A stretch of 64,000 bases of DNA from assembly GCA_003053925.1 (NCBI GenBank), contig QBKD01000001.1, forward strand, positions 496,001 to 560,000, read 5' to 3'. Below, in pieces: positions 62,096-64,000 of the stretch. The notes under the pieces were generated by a model. The model had not been told where the DNA came from, did no database searches, and was given only the letters and a program-made list of their open reading frames with translations. Origin of the DNA: Microbacteriaceae bacterium MWH-Ta3 (GTDB taxonomy: Bacteria > Actinomycetota > Actinomycetes > Actinomycetales > Microbacteriaceae). A program made the position numbers and the translations under genes. Within the stretch, counting starts at the first letter, position 1; every line of letters begins with the position of its first letter.

Positions 62096-62536
62096 CTATT
62101 TACCCGTTGCCTGCTTCACCAGAGCCACAATGCGCTGCTCGGCCGCAGCATCCATGCCGGTGAGCGCGTACGACGTGGGCCACATCACGCCGTCATCAAG
62201 AAGTGCGGGGTCCTGGAAACCCAGGGTGCTGTAGCGTGCCTTGAATTTTCCGGCGTCCTGGAAGAAGCACACCACCTTGCCGTCCTTGGCGTATGCGGGC
62301 ATGCCGTACCAGGTGCGCGGAGCCAGTTCGGGGTCGGCGGACAAGACTAATTCATGAACGCGTTCGGCGATGGCACGATCGGCGGGTGCCATGGCCTCGA
62401 TCTTGCTCAGAACATCGGCCAGGTCGGCGGCACGCTGATCTTCGCCCTTCTGGCGGCGGGCCTCGGCCTTTGCTTCGCGGGCACGTTCCTTCATTGCCTC
62501 GCGCTCTTCGGCGGTGAAGTTATCTGCTGCGGTCAT
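62096..62536 (-). CDS. DUF1801/YdhG-like protein with charged N-terminal helix
   Basis: A 146-aa protein. Residues 1-45 are a highly charged helix (EEREAMKERAREAKAEARRQKGEDQ), followed by a YdhG-like domain (APRTWYGMPAYAKDGKVVCFFQDAGKFKARYSTLGF). AAAGGA precedes the ATG. Function unknown. Confidence 0.75.
   Translation of the reverse strand: MTAADNFTAEEREAMKERAREAKAEARRQKGEDQRAADLADVLSKIEAMAPADRAIAERVHELVLSADPELAPRTWYGMPAYAKDGKVVCFFQDAGKFKARYSTLGFQDPALLDDGVMWPTSYALTGMDAAAEQRIVALVKQATGK

Positions 62537-64000
<1,464 letters not shown>

Overview
The window reads as chromosomal DNA of a mid-to-high GC actinobacterium. Evidence: frequent GTG starts, class-E-type LAATG sorting signal, long dnaX-recR followed by lysC-asd, alpha/beta aspartokinase with an internal start, actinobacterial-type cystathionine beta-synthase, and many leaderless promoters (TANNNT six bases before ATG/GTG). 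A Micrococcales member, perhaps Microbacteriaceae, is my best guess; no rRNA or tRNA is present to confirm it. I see no insertion sequence, prophage, CRISPR array or tRNA. No gene-free stretch exceeds 300 bases.

Layout. 1-6.8 kb, sulfur: a metB/cystathionine gamma-lyase gene (cut by the left edge) and a cystathionine beta-synthase behind a tri-cysteine leader peptide with an attenuator-like fold, then a sulfonate ABC transporter (ssuB-ssuA-ssuC order) ending in a thioredoxin-NHL protein. 6.8-14 kb, alpha-glucosides: an ABC importer plus GH13 alpha-glucosidase, divergent from an amylosucrase. 14-20.7 kb: ArsB/NhaD-type permease, PiT phosphate transporter, and a secreted protein with nine FN3 domains. 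20.7-37 kb: an apparent catabolic island (amino-acid/amine permease, acetoacetate-decarboxylase-like enzyme, glutamine-synthetase-like ligase, two sister class I amidotransferases, PuuD-like hydrolase, cytochrome P450 with its own ferredoxin and reductase, homoprotocatechuate-type ring-cleavage dioxygenase, semialdehyde dehydrogenase, FAH-family enzyme, MarR regulator), interrupted by a sortase substrate, an Fe-S photolyase with its DUF2256 partner, and two small genes. 37-48 kb, core metabolism: mqo, TauE exporter, asd, lysC, recR, dnaX, ackA, pta, a MORN-like protein and the SRP RNA (ffs). 48-55.7 kb, maltodextrins: malEFG, a neopullulanase-type GH13 and a divergent alpha-glucosidase. 55.7-64 kb: membrane proteins, MarC, a TetR regulator with twin operators facing an MMPL exporter, and katG running off the right edge.

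The most interesting system is the 20.7-37 kb island. Four divergent intergenic regions each carry the same palindrome, RTYRTT-N8-AAYRAY (22335, 25742, 30229, 31624), one of them in front of the MarR gene itself. They flank eight transcription units, which together look like one regulon for taking up an amine, masking it by gamma-glutamylation, oxidising it with a P450 and cleaving an aromatic ring by the homoprotocatechuate meta route. The individual families are known; this combination and its operator are inferred here and the substrate is unknown. The second strong signal is the polycysteine leader peptide at 2053-2085, whose Cys codons pair with a downstream arm exactly as expected of a cysteine attenuator.
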